From the NCBI RefSeq assembly GCF_021029445.1, contig NZ_CP072610.1, positions 868,001 to 932,000 on the forward strand: DNA of 64,000 nt. Reading direction: 5' to 3'. The notes under the pieces are model-generated. The model did not search any database. It saw nothing but the letters and a program-made list of their open reading frames with translations, and was not told the DNA's origin. This DNA comes from Pseudomonas wenzhouensis (GTDB taxonomy: Bacteria; Pseudomonadota; Gammaproteobacteria; Pseudomonadales; Pseudomonadaceae). Positions 16,466-25,401 of the stretch are shown piece after piece; the stretch's first letter is position 1, and the number at the start of each line of letters is the position of its first letter. The position numbers and the translations under genes are program-made.

Positions 16466-17439
16466 CAGGCCACCTCCGCCGTAGGGTGAAGAGGAAAAAA
16501 GCAGCGTGCGGCGCCACGGTCGTGTGCATCCAGCGCTGGCCGCTCGTCACGGCAACGTGGCTGCACATAGGGGCAGCGCGGCGACAGCAGGCAACCCAGT
16601 GGACGGTCATAGCGGCCCGGCACGATGCCCGGCAGGGTGGCCAGGCGGCTGGCGCCTGCGCTGTGTTCCGGGATGGCTTTGAGCAGCGCTTCGGTATAGG
16701 GATGGCTGGGGGCATCGAACAAGGTCGGCACCTGGCCCAGTTCCACCGCCTGGCCGGCGTACATCACGCACACGCGCTGAGCGGTTTCGGCGACCACGGC
16801 CAAATCGTGAGTGATCAGCACCAGGGCCATGCCCTGATCGCGCTGCAGATCCAGCAGCAGCTCCATGATCTGCGCCTGGATGGTCACGTCCAGCGCGGTG
16901 GTCGGCTCGTCGGCGATCAGCAGCTTGGGTTCGGCGGCAATCGCCATGGCGATCGCCACGCGCTGACTCATGCCGCCGGAAAGCTGGTGCGGGTAGGCAT
17001 CGAGGCGGCTGGCAGCGCCAGGGATTTCCACCCGTTCCAGTAGTTCCAGGGCACGTACCCGCGCCGCCTTGCCCTTCAGACCAAGGTGCTGGCGCAGCAC
17101 TTCCTCGATCTGGAAGCCCACGGTGTAGCTGGGGTTGAGCGCGGTCATCGGATCCTGAAAGACCATGGCCAGGTCTTTGCCGACGATATGCCGGCGCTGG
17201 CGGCCTTTCAGGCGCAGCATGTCGGTGCCGTCGAACTGCATGCAGTCGGCCTGGACGATACCGGGGGCATCGATCAGGCCCATCAGCGCCATCATGGTCA
17301 CCGACTTGCCCGAACCGGACTCTCCGACGATGGCCAGCACTTCGCCCTTTTCCACGGACAGGTCGAGACCATCGACCACCGGCACGGCAGCGGCGCTGCC
17401 GAAGCGTACGCAGAGGTTGCGGATATTTAACAGGCTCAT
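16465..17439 (-). CDS. dppD: Dipeptide ABC transporter ATPase DppD
   Basis: A 324-residue ATPase, partner of DppF. Walker A is G-E-S-G-S-G-K-S-V, the signature [14 protein letters not shown], and Walker [14 protein letters not shown] Cys-rich C-terminal segment (G-C-L-L-S-P-R-C-P) resembles that in DppF. The ATG at 17439 follows GAGGAG; the earlier in-frame ATG at 17484 would overlap the end of dppC. It lies 10 bp after dppC and overlaps dppF by 1 bp. Confidence 0.94.
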   Translation of the reverse strand: MSLLNIRNLCVRFGSAAAVPVVDGLDLSVEKGEVLAIVGESGSGKSVTMMALMGLIDAPGIVQADCMQFDGTDMLRLKGRQRRHIVGKDLAMVFQDPMTALNPSYTVGFQIEEVLRQHLGLKGKAARVRALELLERVEIPGAASRLDAYPHQLSGGMSQRVAIAMAIAAEPKLLIADEPTTALDVTIQAQIMELLLDLQRDQGMALVLITHDLAVVAETAQRVCVMYAGQAVELGQVPTLFDAPSHPYTEALLKAIPEHSAGASRLATLPGIVPGRYDRPLGCLLSPRCPYVQPRCRDERPALDAHDRGAARCFFPLHPTAEVA

Positions 17440-17449
17440 TGCTGGCTCC

Positions 17450-18352
17450 TCACTGCGCATTCTTGAGTTTCGGATCGAGCGCATCGCGCAGGCCGTCGCC
17501 CATCAGGTTGATCGCCAGCACGCTGAGCAGAATCGCCAGGCCGGGCAGCGTCACCACCCACCAGGCACGTTCGATGTAGTCGCGCGCCGAGGCCAGCATG
17601 GTGCCCCACTCGGGTGTCGGCGGCTGTACGCCGAGGCCGAGAAAGCCCAGCGCGGCGGCGTCGAGAATCGCCGAGGAAAAGCTCAGGGTAGCCTGCACGA
17701 TCAACGGTGCCATGCAGTTGGGCAGCACGGTGATGAACATCAGTCGGGGCAGGCTGGCACCGGCCAGTTGCGCGGCAGTGACGTAGTCGCGGTTCAGCTC
17801 GCCCATCACCGCTGCGCGGGTCAGGCGCACGTAGGACGGCAGCGAGACGATGGCGATGGCGAAGATGGTGTTGATCAGCCCAGGGCCGAGGATGGCGACG
17901 ATGGCTACCGCCAACAGCAGCGACGGCAACGCCAGCATGATGTCCATCAGGCGCATGATGCCGGGGCCGAGTAGGCGCGGGAAAAAGCCGGCGACCAGGC
18001 CCAGGAGGATGCCGGGAATCAGCGACAGCAGCACAGACGCCAGGCCGATCAGCAGCGACAGGCGTGCGCCAAAGATCAGGCGCGAAAGCAGGTCGCGGCC
18101 CAGCTCGTCGGTGCCGAGCAAAAATTGCCATTGGCCACCGTCCAGCCACACCGGCGGGGTGAGCAGGAAGTCGCGGTACTGCTCGCTCGGGTCATGTGGT
18201 GCGACCCAGGGGGCGAACAGCGCGCAGAACACCATCAGCAGCATGAACGCCAGGCCGGCGACCGCGCCCTTGTTATGGCTGAAGGCTTGCCAGAATTCCT
18301 TCAGCGGCGAGGGGTAGAGCAGGCTCTGATCGAGGCTGGTGGCTGCAGTCAT
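17450..18352 (-). CDS. dppC: Dipeptide ABC transporter permease DppC
   Basis: A 300-residue inner-membrane permease of the BPD_transp_1 type. The N-terminal segment (about 25-50) is the extra DppC/OppC helix, followed by [19 protein letters not shown], the standard marker of this subunit. The coupling-loop motif with conserved Ala and Gly ([10 protein letters not shown]) interacts with the ATPases. Five to six helices are predicted. It lies downstream of dppB across a 117-bp gap that holds a palindromic repeat. Confidence 0.94.
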   Translation of the reverse strand: MTAATSLDQSLLYPSPLKEFWQAFSHNKGAVAGLAFMLLMVFCALFAPWVAPHDPSEQYRDFLLTPPVWLDGGQWQFLLGTDELGRDLLSRLIFGARLSLLIGLASVLLSLIPGILLGLVAGFFPRLLGPGIMRLMDIMLALPSLLLAVAIVAILGPGLINTIFAIAIVSLPSYVRLTRAAVMGELNRDYVTAAQLAGASLPRLMFITVLPNCMAPLIVQATLSFSSAILDAAALGFLGLGVQPPTPEWGTMLASARDYIERAWWVVTLPGLAILLSVLAINLMGDGLRDALDPKLKNAQ

Positions 18353-18366
18353 GGGCGTGCCCCCTG

Positions 18367-18446
18367 GGTAGGGTGCGCTGTGCGCACCGATGGTTGGTCG
18401 CCGCTATTGGTGCGCACGGCCTGGGCGGCCCCGCGACACCCTAGGG
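18367..18446. repeat. Intra-operon palindromic repeat between dppB and dppC
   Basis: A GTAG-headed unit begins at 18368 with GGGTGCGC...GCGCACC. A second, facing copy of the GGTGCGCAC motif and a terminal ACACCCTAG lie at about 18410-18443. Related GGTGCGC palindromes are at 15238 and 58101-58144. Lying inside the dpp operon, it may protect or trim the mRNA. Confidence 0.75.
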
Positions 18447-18469
18447 TCTGTCGATTCATCACGCCTTCC

Positions 18470-19480
18470 TTACTTCTGATGGCGAATACGTGGATTGGCC
18501 AGGCCATAGAGGATGTCCACGATGAAGTTGACCAGGATCACCAGGCAGGCGATCAGCAGGATGCCGTTCTGCACCACCGGGTAGTCGCGGGCGCCGATGG
18601 CTTCGATCAGCCATTTGCCGATACCCGGCCAGGAGAAGATGGTTTCGGTCAGTACCGCGCCGGCCAGCAGGGCGCCGACCTGCAGGCCGAACACCGTCAG
18701 CACCGGGATCAGTGCGTTGCGCAGACCATGCACGAAGACCACGCGTGCCGGCGACAAACCCTTGGCCCGCGCGGTGCGGATGTAGTCCTCGCGCAGCACT
18801 TCGAGCATGGCCGAGCGAGTCATCCGCGCGATCACCGCCAGCGGGATGGTGCCGAGCACGACAGCCGGCAGGATCAGGTGGCGCAGGGCATCGGTGAAGG
18901 CGCCGGGCTCGTCGGCGAGCAAGGTGTCGATGAGCATGAAACCGGTCACCGGCGGAATGTCGTAGAGCAGGTCGATGCGCCCGGAGACCGGTGTCCAGCC
19001 CAGGCCCACCGAGAAGAACATGATCAGCAGCAGGCCCCACCAGAAGATCGGCATGGAATAGCCGGTCAGCGAGATGCCCATCACCCCGTGGTCGAACAGC
19101 GAACCACGCTTGAGGGCGGCGATTACCCCGGCGATCACGCCCAGGGTGCCGGCGAACAGCAGGGCAGCCAGTGCCAGTTCGACGGTGGCGGGAAACAGGG
19201 TGAGAAACTCTTTCCACACGCTTTCACGCGAGCGCAGTGACTCGCCCAGATTGCCGCTGGCGAGCTGACCGATGTAGTCGAAATACTGCGCATACAGGGG
19301 CTTGTTCAGCCCCAGGCGCTCCATGGCCTGAGCGTGCATTTCCGGGTCGACGCGGCGCTCGCCCATCATCACCTCCACCGGGTCACCGGGGATCAGGCGG
19401 ATCAGCGCGAACGTCAGCAGGGTGACGCCGAAGAAGGTGGGGATCAACAGCCCCAGGCGTCTGGCGATGAAGGACAGCAT
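18470..19480 (-). CDS. dppB: Dipeptide ABC transporter permease DppB
   Basis: A 336-residue permease with the N-terminal R-R-L-G-L-L-I-P-T-F-F-G-V-T-L-L-T-F helix and the L-I-P-G-D-P-V motif typical of DppB/OppB. The BPD_transp_1 core has the coupling motif T-A-R-A-K-G-L-S-P (about 235-243). It pairs with DppC to form the channel. The gene follows dppA after 121 bp that contain strong hairpins, a common device to keep the binding protein in excess over the membrane parts. Confidence 0.94.
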   Translation of the reverse strand: MLSFIARRLGLLIPTFFGVTLLTFALIRLIPGDPVEVMMGERRVDPEMHAQAMERLGLNKPLYAQYFDYIGQLASGNLGESLRSRESVWKEFLTLFPATVELALAALLFAGTLGVIAGVIAALKRGSLFDHGVMGISLTGYSMPIFWWGLLLIMFFSVGLGWTPVSGRIDLLYDIPPVTGFMLIDTLLADEPGAFTDALRHLILPAVVLGTIPLAVIARMTRSAMLEVLREDYIRTARAKGLSPARVVFVHGLRNALIPVLTVFGLQVGALLAGAVLTETIFSWPGIGKWLIEAIGARDYPVVQNGILLIACLVILVNFIVDILYGLANPRIRHQK

Positions 19481-19570
19481 CAGGCGGTATTACTCCATGG
19501 CTGGAAGCAGGCACCGGACTGCGTGGCCCGGTGCTGTTGTCGTAACGGATGGGGCCGGCGGTGACCATAA

Positions 19571-19594
19571 GCGGCGTGTCCGCAGACACGCCGC
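19571..19594 (-). promoter_or_regulatory. Hairpin after dppA
   Basis: Arms GCGGCGTGT and ACACGCCGC close a 6-nt loop 7 bp after the dppA stop. No T-run follows, so it looks more like a 3'-end stabiliser or partial attenuator than a full terminator. A second weaker dyad (GCACCGG...CCGGTGC) lies at about 19511-19534, before dppB. Confidence 0.6.
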
Positions 19595-19601
19595 CCTGCC
19601 A

Positions 19602-21203
19602 TCACTTGCCGATGCTTACGCCGTAGAAGGCGTTCAGCGCGAAGGGGCTGATGCGGAAGTCACGCACCTCCTTGCGCATCGGCTGGTACACGGTGGAGTG
19701 CGCCAACGGGGTGATCGGCACCTCACGCTTGAGGATCACCTGGGCCTGCTTGTACAGCTCGGTACGTTCGGCCACGTCGGTGGTGCGCTTGGCGGCCTTG
19801 ACCAGCTTGTCGTAGTCCTCGAAGCACCACTTGGAGAAGTTGTTGCCGTCGACCGCGTCGCAGCCGTAGAGGGTGCCGAGCCAGTTGTCCGGGTCGCCGT
19901 TGTCGCCGCTCCAGCCAATCAGCATGGCGTCGTGCTCGCCGGCCTTGGCGCGCTTGAGGTATTCGCCCCATTCGTAGCTGACGATGCGTGCCTTGATGCC
20001 GATCTTGGCCCAGTCGGCCTGCAGCATTTCGGCGATCTGCTTGGCATTGGGGTTGTACGGGCGCTGCACCGGCATGGCCCAGAGGGTGATCTCGGTGCCT
20101 TCCTGGACGCCTGCGGCTTTGAGCAGCTCCTTGGCTTTTTCCGGGTCGAAGGCCGGATCCTTGATGTCCTCGTTATACGACCACTGGGTCGGTGGCATGC
20201 CATTGACCGCCAGTTGCCCCGCGTCCTGGTAGACGGCGTTGAGGATGGCCTGCTTGTTCACTGCCATGTCCAGTGCCTGGCGTACTTCCAGCTTGTCGAA
20301 CGGCGGATGGGTGACGTTGTAGGCGATATAGCCGACGTTGAAACCTGCCTGCTCGGGCATCTGCAGGTTGGCATCCTGTTGCAGCGAGGCGATATCGGCC
20401 GGGCGCGGGAACAGGGTGACGTGGCATTCGCCGGCCTTGAGTTTCTGCATGCGCACCGAGGCGTCGGTGTTGATGGCGAAGATCAGGTTATCGATCTTCA
20501 CGTCTTCAGGCTTCCAGTAATCCTTGTTGCCCTTGTAGCGGATCACCGCGTCCTTCTGGTAACGGCTGAACACGAAGGGGCCGGTGCCGATGGGCTTCTG
20601 GTTGATGTCGGCGGCCTTGCCGGCCTTGAGCAACTGGTCGGCGTATTCGGCGGACTGGATCGAGGCAAAACTCATCGCCAGGTTCTGCACGAAGGCAGCG
20701 TCCACGTCGTTGAGGGTGAAACGCACGGTCATGTCATCGAGCTTTTCCAGCTTGGCGATGTTGCTGTCCATGCCCATGTCGGTGAAGTAGGGGAACTCGC
20801 TGGGGTAGGCCTTGCGGAACGAGTGGTCCTTGTCGAGCATGCGCTCGAAGGTGAACAGCACGTCGTCGGCGTTGAAGGTGCGGCTGGGCGTGAAGTACTC
20901 GGTGGTGTGGAACTTCACCCCGGGGCGCAGCTTCAAGGTGTAGGTCAGGCCGTCATCGGAGACCTCCCAGCTTTGCGCTAGGCCAGGTTCGACCTTGGTA
21001 CCGCCGCGCTCGAATTGGGTCAGGCGGTTGAAGATGGTTTCCGCGGCTGCGTCGAAATCGGTGCCGGTGGTGTACAGGCCGGGGTCGAAGCCCGCAGGGC
21101 TGCCCTCGGAACAGAACACCAGGTTGGCGGCGCTGGCGAAAGGAGCGCTGGCGAGCAGACCAGCGGTAAGCAAAGCCTGGATAGTGGCGTTCTTGCGCAT
21201 CAT
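19602..21203 (-). CDS. dppA: Dipeptide-binding periplasmic protein DppA
   Basis: A 533-residue solute-binding protein of the SBP_bac_5 family. The signal peptide (M-M-R-K-N-A-T-I-Q ... A-P-F-A-S-A) is cleaved before A-N-L-V-F-C-S-E-G. The family signature region around Y-T-L-K-L-R-P-G-V-K-F-H is present near 85-97. Two adjacent ATGs (21203, 21200) follow GAGG; either could start. It captures di- and tripeptides in the periplasm for DppBCDF. P. aeruginosa carries several dppA paralogs and a porin gene at this locus; here only one binding protein is present and no porin. Confidence 0.95.
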   Translation of the reverse strand: MMRKNATIQALLTAGLLASAPFASAANLVFCSEGSPAGFDPGLYTTGTDFDAAAETIFNRLTQFERGGTKVEPGLAQSWEVSDDGLTYTLKLRPGVKFHTTEYFTPSRTFNADDVLFTFERMLDKDHSFRKAYPSEFPYFTDMGMDSNIAKLEKLDDMTVRFTLNDVDAAFVQNLAMSFASIQSAEYADQLLKAGKAADINQKPIGTGPFVFSRYQKDAVIRYKGNKDYWKPEDVKIDNLIFAINTDASVRMQKLKAGECHVTLFPRPADIASLQQDANLQMPEQAGFNVGYIAYNVTHPPFDKLEVRQALDMAVNKQAILNAVYQDAGQLAVNGMPPTQWSYNEDIKDPAFDPEKAKELLKAAGVQEGTEITLWAMPVQRPYNPNAKQIAEMLQADWAKIGIKARIVSYEWGEYLKRAKAGEHDAMLIGWSGDNGDPDNWLGTLYGCDAVDGNNFSKWCFEDYDKLVKAAKRTTDVAERTELYKQAQVILKREVPITPLAHSTVYQPMRKEVRDFRISPFALNAFYGVSIGK

Positions 21204-21374
21204 GACCTCATCGTTGTTGTGGTTGTGATCCCTGAGGAGCCTCTTGTGAAGACCACCGCCGAAACTATGCAGGCCTTGTGCCCGAGGCAAGCGTTACATC
21301 ATACGCAAAATGGTTAGCGCTACAGCGTTGTAACTTGCTGTCGCATTTATGAAAAACTGCAGCGAAAAGATGGC

Positions 21375-21404
21375 GAAACGCCGTTATCAATCGAGAACGG
21401 CGTT
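21375..21404 (-). terminator. Terminator of the SIMPL gene
   Basis: Perfect arms AACGCCGTT (21377-21385) and AACGGCGTT (21396-21404) form a stem 20 bp past the SIMPL gene stop on the minus strand. A T-rich stretch follows a few bases later. It also separates that gene from the dppA promoter region. Confidence 0.6.
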
Positions 21405-21424
21405 GCTTTGTTGCGAAGCGCGCT

Positions 21425-22138
21425 TCAGGGCATCTGCACTTCGATGACGCCATCGGCACTCACCGTGACCTGGCTGGTGCCGGCCTCGATCTGCGGCGTG
21501 GCGGCTGCGTCCATCATCGCCATGCCCTTGGCCTCGACGTTGCGCATGGCCATTGGCGGCTGGAAACCGCCCGTATTGAGGTTCAGGCTGACCAGCTTGT
21601 AGCTCTTACCGCCTAGCGCTTCGGTGGCCAGTTGTGCGCGTGCCTTGAAGGCGTTGACGGCGTCCTTGAGCATGGCGTCTTCGCGGGTCTTGCGGGTGTC
21701 GGTGGCGATGCTGAAATTCATGCCGGCCATCTTCATCGATTGCAGCAATTCACCAGTCAGGGCGGAAAGCCGGGCGAAGTCGGCGCTTTCCAGGCGCACC
21801 TCGGCGCGTTCACGCCAGGCGCTGATCGTCTGCCCCTTGTCATCGTAGACCGGGTAGCTGTGGCGGCTGCCCAGCTTGACCGCTACGCCCTTGACCTGAC
21901 GCGCCTGCTCCAGCGTCTTGTTCAGGGTATTGGTGATCTCGGCGGCCAGCTTGGCCGGGTCGGCATTCTGCGATTCGCTGTAGAGGGTGACGTGCATCAG
22001 ATCGTGTGCCACTTCCTGATTGACCTCGGCGCGCAGGGCGATCTGGTTGTAGCGCGCCTCGGCGGCCAGCAGGCCGGTGCTGGCCAGGCTGGCAGCGGTG
22101 AGGGCGAGGGCGGTGGCGATACGGGTCATGGTGCGCAT
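21425..22138 (-). CDS. SIMPL-domain (DUF541) periplasmic protein
   Basis: A 237-residue secreted protein with a signal peptide (about 1-26, cleaved after L-L-A-A) and one SIMPL/DUF541 domain, the family that includes E. coli YggE. The pattern A-W-R-E-R-A-E-V-R-L-E (about 105-115) and the repeated A-x-x-K-A-x-x-L-A region are typical. YggE-like proteins are linked to oxidative-stress tolerance, but their biochemistry is unclear. It is divergent from roxS (186 bp between starts), the same order as in P. aeruginosa between roxSR and the dpp genes. Confidence 0.9.
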   Translation of the reverse strand: MRTMTRIATALALTAASLASTGLLAAEARYNQIALRAEVNQEVAHDLMHVTLYSESQNADPAKLAAEITNTLNKTLEQARQVKGVAVKLGSRHSYPVYDDKGQTISAWRERAEVRLESADFARLSALTGELLQSMKMAGMNFSIATDTRKTREDAMLKDAVNAFKARAQLATEALGGKSYKLVSLNLNTGGFQPPMAMRNVEAKGMAMMDAAATPQIEAGTSQVTVSADGVIEVQMP

Positions 22139-22324
22139 GGTGCAGTTCCTTTTTCGATGGCCTGATGGCCGTTTCCCGAGGGTAGACGAAGGCGAGTCGC
22201 GATCCGGGTTAACGCCGCTACAACTTTTTTCATCCAGGGCGTTGTTGAGGTATGCGTCCGGTTGCCGCAGCGGCGCAAGGCCGCAGCAGGCTTGGTTATA
22301 CTCGGCGCAACCATTGGAGTCGCC

Positions 22325-23578
22325 ATGCTCGAACCCGTTCAGCTGCTTTCTGCCAGTCGCCAGAACCTCTGGCGACTGACGCTTATCCGTATTCTGGTGC
22401 TGGCCGCTCAGGCTGGCTCGGTCGGGCTCGCCTACAAGTCCGGCATGCTACCGCTGCCCTGGTTGCAGTTGTCGGTCACCCTCGGCATTTCCCTGCTGTT
22501 GTGCCTGGGCACCGCGTTGCGCCTGCGTGGGCCTTGGCCGGTGACCGAGGTGGAATATGCCGTACAACTGGCCTGTGACCTGATCATTCACAGCGTACTG
22601 CTGTATTACTCGGGGGGCTCGACCAACCCCTTCGTGTCCTATTACCTGGTGCCGCTGACCATCGCCGCAGCGACCCTGCCGTGGATGTTCACCATCGTCC
22701 TCGCGGGCCTGGCGCTGGCCGGTTACACCCTGCTGCTGGTGTGGACGCACCCGCTCGAGTTGCCGGCTGCACGTGAGAGCCTGCTGGTCTACGGCATGTG
22801 GCTGAGTTTCGCCCTGTCTGCGGCGCTGATCACCTTCTTCGTCGCCAAGATGGCCGAGGAGCTGCGGCGCCAGGACGAGCTGCGCGCCGAACGGCGTGAG
22901 GAAAGCCTGCGTGACCAGCAACTGCTGGCCGTGGCCACTCAGGCCGCTGGTGCCGCCCATGAACTGGGCACGCCGCTGGGCACCATGAGCGTGCTGCTCA
23001 AGGAGCTGCGCCAGGAATATCGCGACAAACCGGCGCTGCAGGATGACCTGGCCTTGCTGCAGGAGCAGGTGAAACTGTGCAAGTTCACCCTGCAGCAACT
23101 GGTGCGCGCCGCCGAGAACGACCGGCGTCAGGCGGTGGTGGAGCAGTCCTGTGTCGAGTGGCTGGAAACCACCCTCAATCGCTGGCACCTGATGCGCCCC
23201 GAGGCCAGCTACCGCTACCAGTGCCTGGGGCGTGGCACGCCGCCGCGCATCATGCCGCCGGCCGATCTCACCCAGGCACTGCTGAATTTGCTCAATAACG
23301 CTGCCGATGCCTGCCCTGACAAGCTCGATATCCGTCTGGACTGGGATCACCAGTGGCTGCGCCTGAGCATTCGTGATCATGGCGCGGGGGTGCCACTGGC
23401 CATCGCCGAACAACTGGGTCGGCCGTTCTTCACCACCAAGGGCAAGGGCTTTGGTCTGGGGCTGTTTCTCAGCCAGGCCAGCGTGACCCGTGCCGGTGGC
23501 ACGGTTAAGCTGTATAACCATGAAGAAGGCGGCACCCTCACCGAATTGAAGTTGCCGCGAGCCTATGGCGTGGCCTGA
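22325..23578 (+). CDS. roxS: Redox-sensing histidine kinase RoxS (RegB/PrrB)
   Basis: A 417-residue membrane histidine kinase. Six helices occupy about residues 15-185; the quinone/redox signature G-G-S-T-N-P-F of RegB/PrrB kinases lies in the loop before the fourth. The phospho-acceptor box is A-A-H-E-L-G-T-P-L-G-T (His near 215), followed by N-N-A-A-D-A, D-H-G-A-G-V-P and G-L-G-L-F-L of the ATPase domain. It senses respiratory state and controls terminal oxidases via RoxR in pseudomonads. GGAG precedes the ATG at 22325. It is separated from roxR by 14 bp. Confidence 0.95.
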   Translation: MLEPVQLLSASRQNLWRLTLIRILVLAAQAGSVGLAYKSGMLPLPWLQLSVTLGISLLLCLGTALRLRGPWPVTEVEYAVQLACDLIIHSVLLYYSGGSTNPFVSYYLVPLTIAAATLPWMFTIVLAGLALAGYTLLLVWTHPLELPAARESLLVYGMWLSFALSAALITFFVAKMAEELRRQDELRAERREESLRDQQLLAVATQAAGAAHELGTPLGTMSVLLKELRQEYRDKPALQDDLALLQEQVKLCKFTLQQLVRAAENDRRQAVVEQSCVEWLETTLNRWHLMRPEASYRYQCLGRGTPPRIMPPADLTQALLNLLNNAADACPDKLDIRLDWDHQWLRLSIRDHGAGVPLAIAEQLGRPFFTTKGKGFGLGLFLSQASVTRAGGTVKLYNHEEGGTLTELKLPRAYGVA

Positions 23579-23592
23579 CAAGGAAAACCAGC

Positions 23593-24153
23593 ATGAGCGA
23601 AGAATCCCTGTTCGACGGTGAAGAGCAGCCCCACCTGCTGCTGGTCGACGATGATCCCACCTTCATCCGCGTCATGGCGCGGGCCATGAGCCGCCGTGGT
23701 CTGCGTGTGTCCATTGCCTCCTGCGCCGATGAAGGCCTGGCCCTGGCCAAGGAGGATCTGCCGGACTACGCCGTGGTCGATTTGAAGATGGAAGGCGACT
23801 CCGGCCTGGTGCTGCTGCCCAAGCTATTGGAGCTGGACGCCGAGATGCGTGTGGTGATCCTCACCGGTTATTCGAGCATTGCCACCGCCGTGGAGGCGAT
23901 CAAGCGTGGCGCCGCCAACTACCTGTGCAAGCCAGCCGATGCCGATGATGTACTGACCGCACTGCTGTCCCAGCATGCCGACCTGGACAGCCTGGTGCCG
24001 GAGAACCCGATGTCGGTCGATCGCCTGCAGTGGGAGCATATCCAGCGCGTGCTGGCCGAGCACGAGGGCAACATCTCCGCCACCGCTCGCGCCCTGGGCA
24101 TGCACCGCCGCACCCTGCAGCGCAAATTGCAAAAGCGCCCAGTGCGCCGCTGA
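23593..24153 (+). CDS. roxR: Redox response regulator RoxR (RegA/PrrA)
   Basis: A 186-residue two-domain regulator. The receiver (about 14-125) has D-D-D at the acidic pocket and the phosphorylated Asp in V-V-D-L-K-M, with Thr in V-I-L-T-G and Lys in L-C-K-P-A. The C-terminal Fis-type helix-turn-helix (about 150-182) reads I-S-A-T-A-R-A-L-G-M-H-R-R-T-L-Q-R-K-L, nearly invariant in RegA/PrrA/RoxR proteins. It regulates respiratory oxidase genes, including the cyanide-insensitive oxidase in P. aeruginosa. The gene is followed by an array of REP elements. Confidence 0.96.
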   Translation: MSEESLFDGEEQPHLLLVDDDPTFIRVMARAMSRRGLRVSIASCADEGLALAKEDLPDYAVVDLKMEGDSGLVLLPKLLELDAEMRVVILTGYSSIATAVEAIKRGAANYLCKPADADDVLTALLSQHADLDSLVPENPMSVDRLQWEHIQRVLAEHEGNISATARALGMHRRTLQRKLQKRPVRR

Positions 24154-24173
24154 GCCTCCGCATACGCAGTAGC

Positions 24174-24329
24174 GTAGGGTGGGCTTCAGCCCACGAGGGA
24201 TGCTCAGACCGTAGTGCCGTAGGGTGGGCTTTAGCCCACCACCAGGGGGGCTCAGGCCGTAGGATGGGGCTGAGCTCATCAACTCGGGGTCACGTGGGCT
24301 AAAGCGGATCGCCGCCCGGCCCACCCTAC
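24174..24329. repeat. Array of GTAGGGTGGGC REP units
   Basis: Three plus-strand units begin with GTAG at 24174, 24219 and 24259 and carry GGGTGGGCTTTAGCCCAC or a variant of it. A fourth, inverted unit ends in CCACCCTAC at 24329. The third is the most diverged. Another unit of the same family is at 11190-11210. The array fills the space between roxR and the AEC permease gene; no coding sequence is seen in it. Confidence 0.88.
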
Positions 24330-24363
24330 AACTGCGCGGCTGTTGCCCATGGCCGAAGGATGC

Positions 24364-24377
24364 TTAGCCAGCTAACA
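24364..24377. promoter_or_regulatory. Candidate operator TTAGCCAGCTAACA
   Basis: Second copy of the 14-mer seen at 7728-7741. Here it ends 31 bp before the AEC permease start. The match is exact and both copies precede transporter genes. Confidence 0.4.
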
Positions 24378-24408
24378 TAGGTCGTCAGACAACCCCTTCG
24401 GTGCTTTC

Positions 24409-25350
24409 ATGCTCGCCGTCGTCCAGCAAACCCTCGCCATCACCGCGCCGGTGTTCGCCATGCTGTTTCTCGGCGTGGCGCTCAAGCGCCTGCACTGGAT
24501 CGACAACGCCTTTATCGATACCGCCTCGAGCCTGGTATTTCGCGGCACCATGCCGACCCTGCTGTTCCTCGGCATCGTCCGGGCTGATCTGAGCGCGGCA
24601 TTGCAGCCGGCGCTGCTGCTGTTCTTCGTCGCCGCCACCCTGGTCTGCTTCCTGCTGGCCTGGGGCTGGGCGATCTGGCGCGTCCCGCATGCCGAGCGTG
24701 GCATCTACACCCAGGGCTCTTTTCGTGGCAATAACGGCATCATCGGTCTGGCACTGGCCACCAGCCTCTATGGCGACTACGGGCTGTCGCTCGGCGCGGT
24801 GCTCGGTGGGGTGGTGATCCTCTGCTATAACGTGCTCTCGGCCATCGTCCTGGCGATCTACAGCCCGGGTGCCAAGACCGGGCCGCTGGCCATCGCCAAA
24901 AGCATCCTGATCAATCCACTGATCATTGGCGTCCTGCTGGCCATTCCCTTCGCCTATTGGCAGGTTCCGCTGCCGGCCTGGCTGATGACCTCGGCCGGGT
25001 ATTTCGCGCAGATGACTCTGCCTCTGGCGCTGATCTGCATTGGCGGCACCCTGAGTCTGGCGTCATTGCGGCGCAGCAGTGGCGTGGCCATCGGCGCCAG
25101 TCTGATGAAGATGGTCTGGTTGCCGCTGATCGCGACCTTGGGCGCCTGGCTGTTCGGCTTTCGCGGGGCGGATCTGGCGATCCTGTTTCTCTACTTCGCC
25201 AGCCCGACCGCAGCGGCCAGTTTCGTCATGGCCCGCGCGGTGGGTGCCAATCATGAGCTGGCAGCGGCCATTATCGTCATCACCACCCTGGTGGCGGTGG
25301 TCACCACCAATGTCGGGTTGTTGCTGCTGCAGTGGGGGAGCTGGATCTAG
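24409..25350 (+). CDS. AEC-family transporter
   Basis: A 313-residue membrane protein with about ten helices of the auxin efflux carrier (AEC/YfdV) family. The middle has the family F-R-G-N-N-G-I-I-G-L-A-L-A pattern (about 105-117), and the second half repeats with F-A-S-P-T-A-A-A-S-F-V-M-A. Bacterial members move malonate, malate or similar carboxylates; the substrate here is unknown. It stands alone after a REP array and shares an upstream 14-mer with the Bcr/CflA exporter gene. The ATG is the first in frame and no longer version is supported. Confidence 0.88.
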   Translation: MLAVVQQTLAITAPVFAMLFLGVALKRLHWIDNAFIDTASSLVFRGTMPTLLFLGIVRADLSAALQPALLLFFVAATLVCFLLAWGWAIWRVPHAERGIYTQGSFRGNNGIIGLALATSLYGDYGLSLGAVLGGVVILCYNVLSAIVLAIYSPGAKTGPLAIAKSILINPLIIGVLLAIPFAYWQVPLPAWLMTSAGYFAQMTLPLALICIGGTLSLASLRRSSGVAIGASLMKMVWLPLIATLGAWLFGFRGADLAILFLYFASPTAAASFVMARAVGANHELAAAIIVITTLVAVVTTNVGLLLLQWGSWI

Positions 25351-25358
25351 CGCGGTTT

Positions 25359-25401
25359 GGCTTGCCGGCGATTAAGCGATCGTCGGCAAGCCGGCTCCTA
25401 C
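25359..25401 (-). repeat. REP unit (family GTAGGAGCCGGC)
   Basis: A single REP read on the minus strand, GTAGGAGCCGGCTTGCCGAC..., with stem arms GGCTTGCC and GGCAAGCC. It is the classic pseudomonad GTAGGAG-type REP. Its GTAG head (25401-25398) overlaps the end of the upstream-encoded gene and supplies its TAG stop. Confidence 0.88.

Noticed and set aside
19422..20981. A 519-codon plus-strand frame opposite dppA
   Set aside because: It is an antisense shadow of a well-identified binding protein, with no recognisable domain.
24174..24329. Possible CRISPR array
   Set aside because: The repeats are palindromic REPs with irregular spacing, diverged units and an inverted copy; no cas genes are near.
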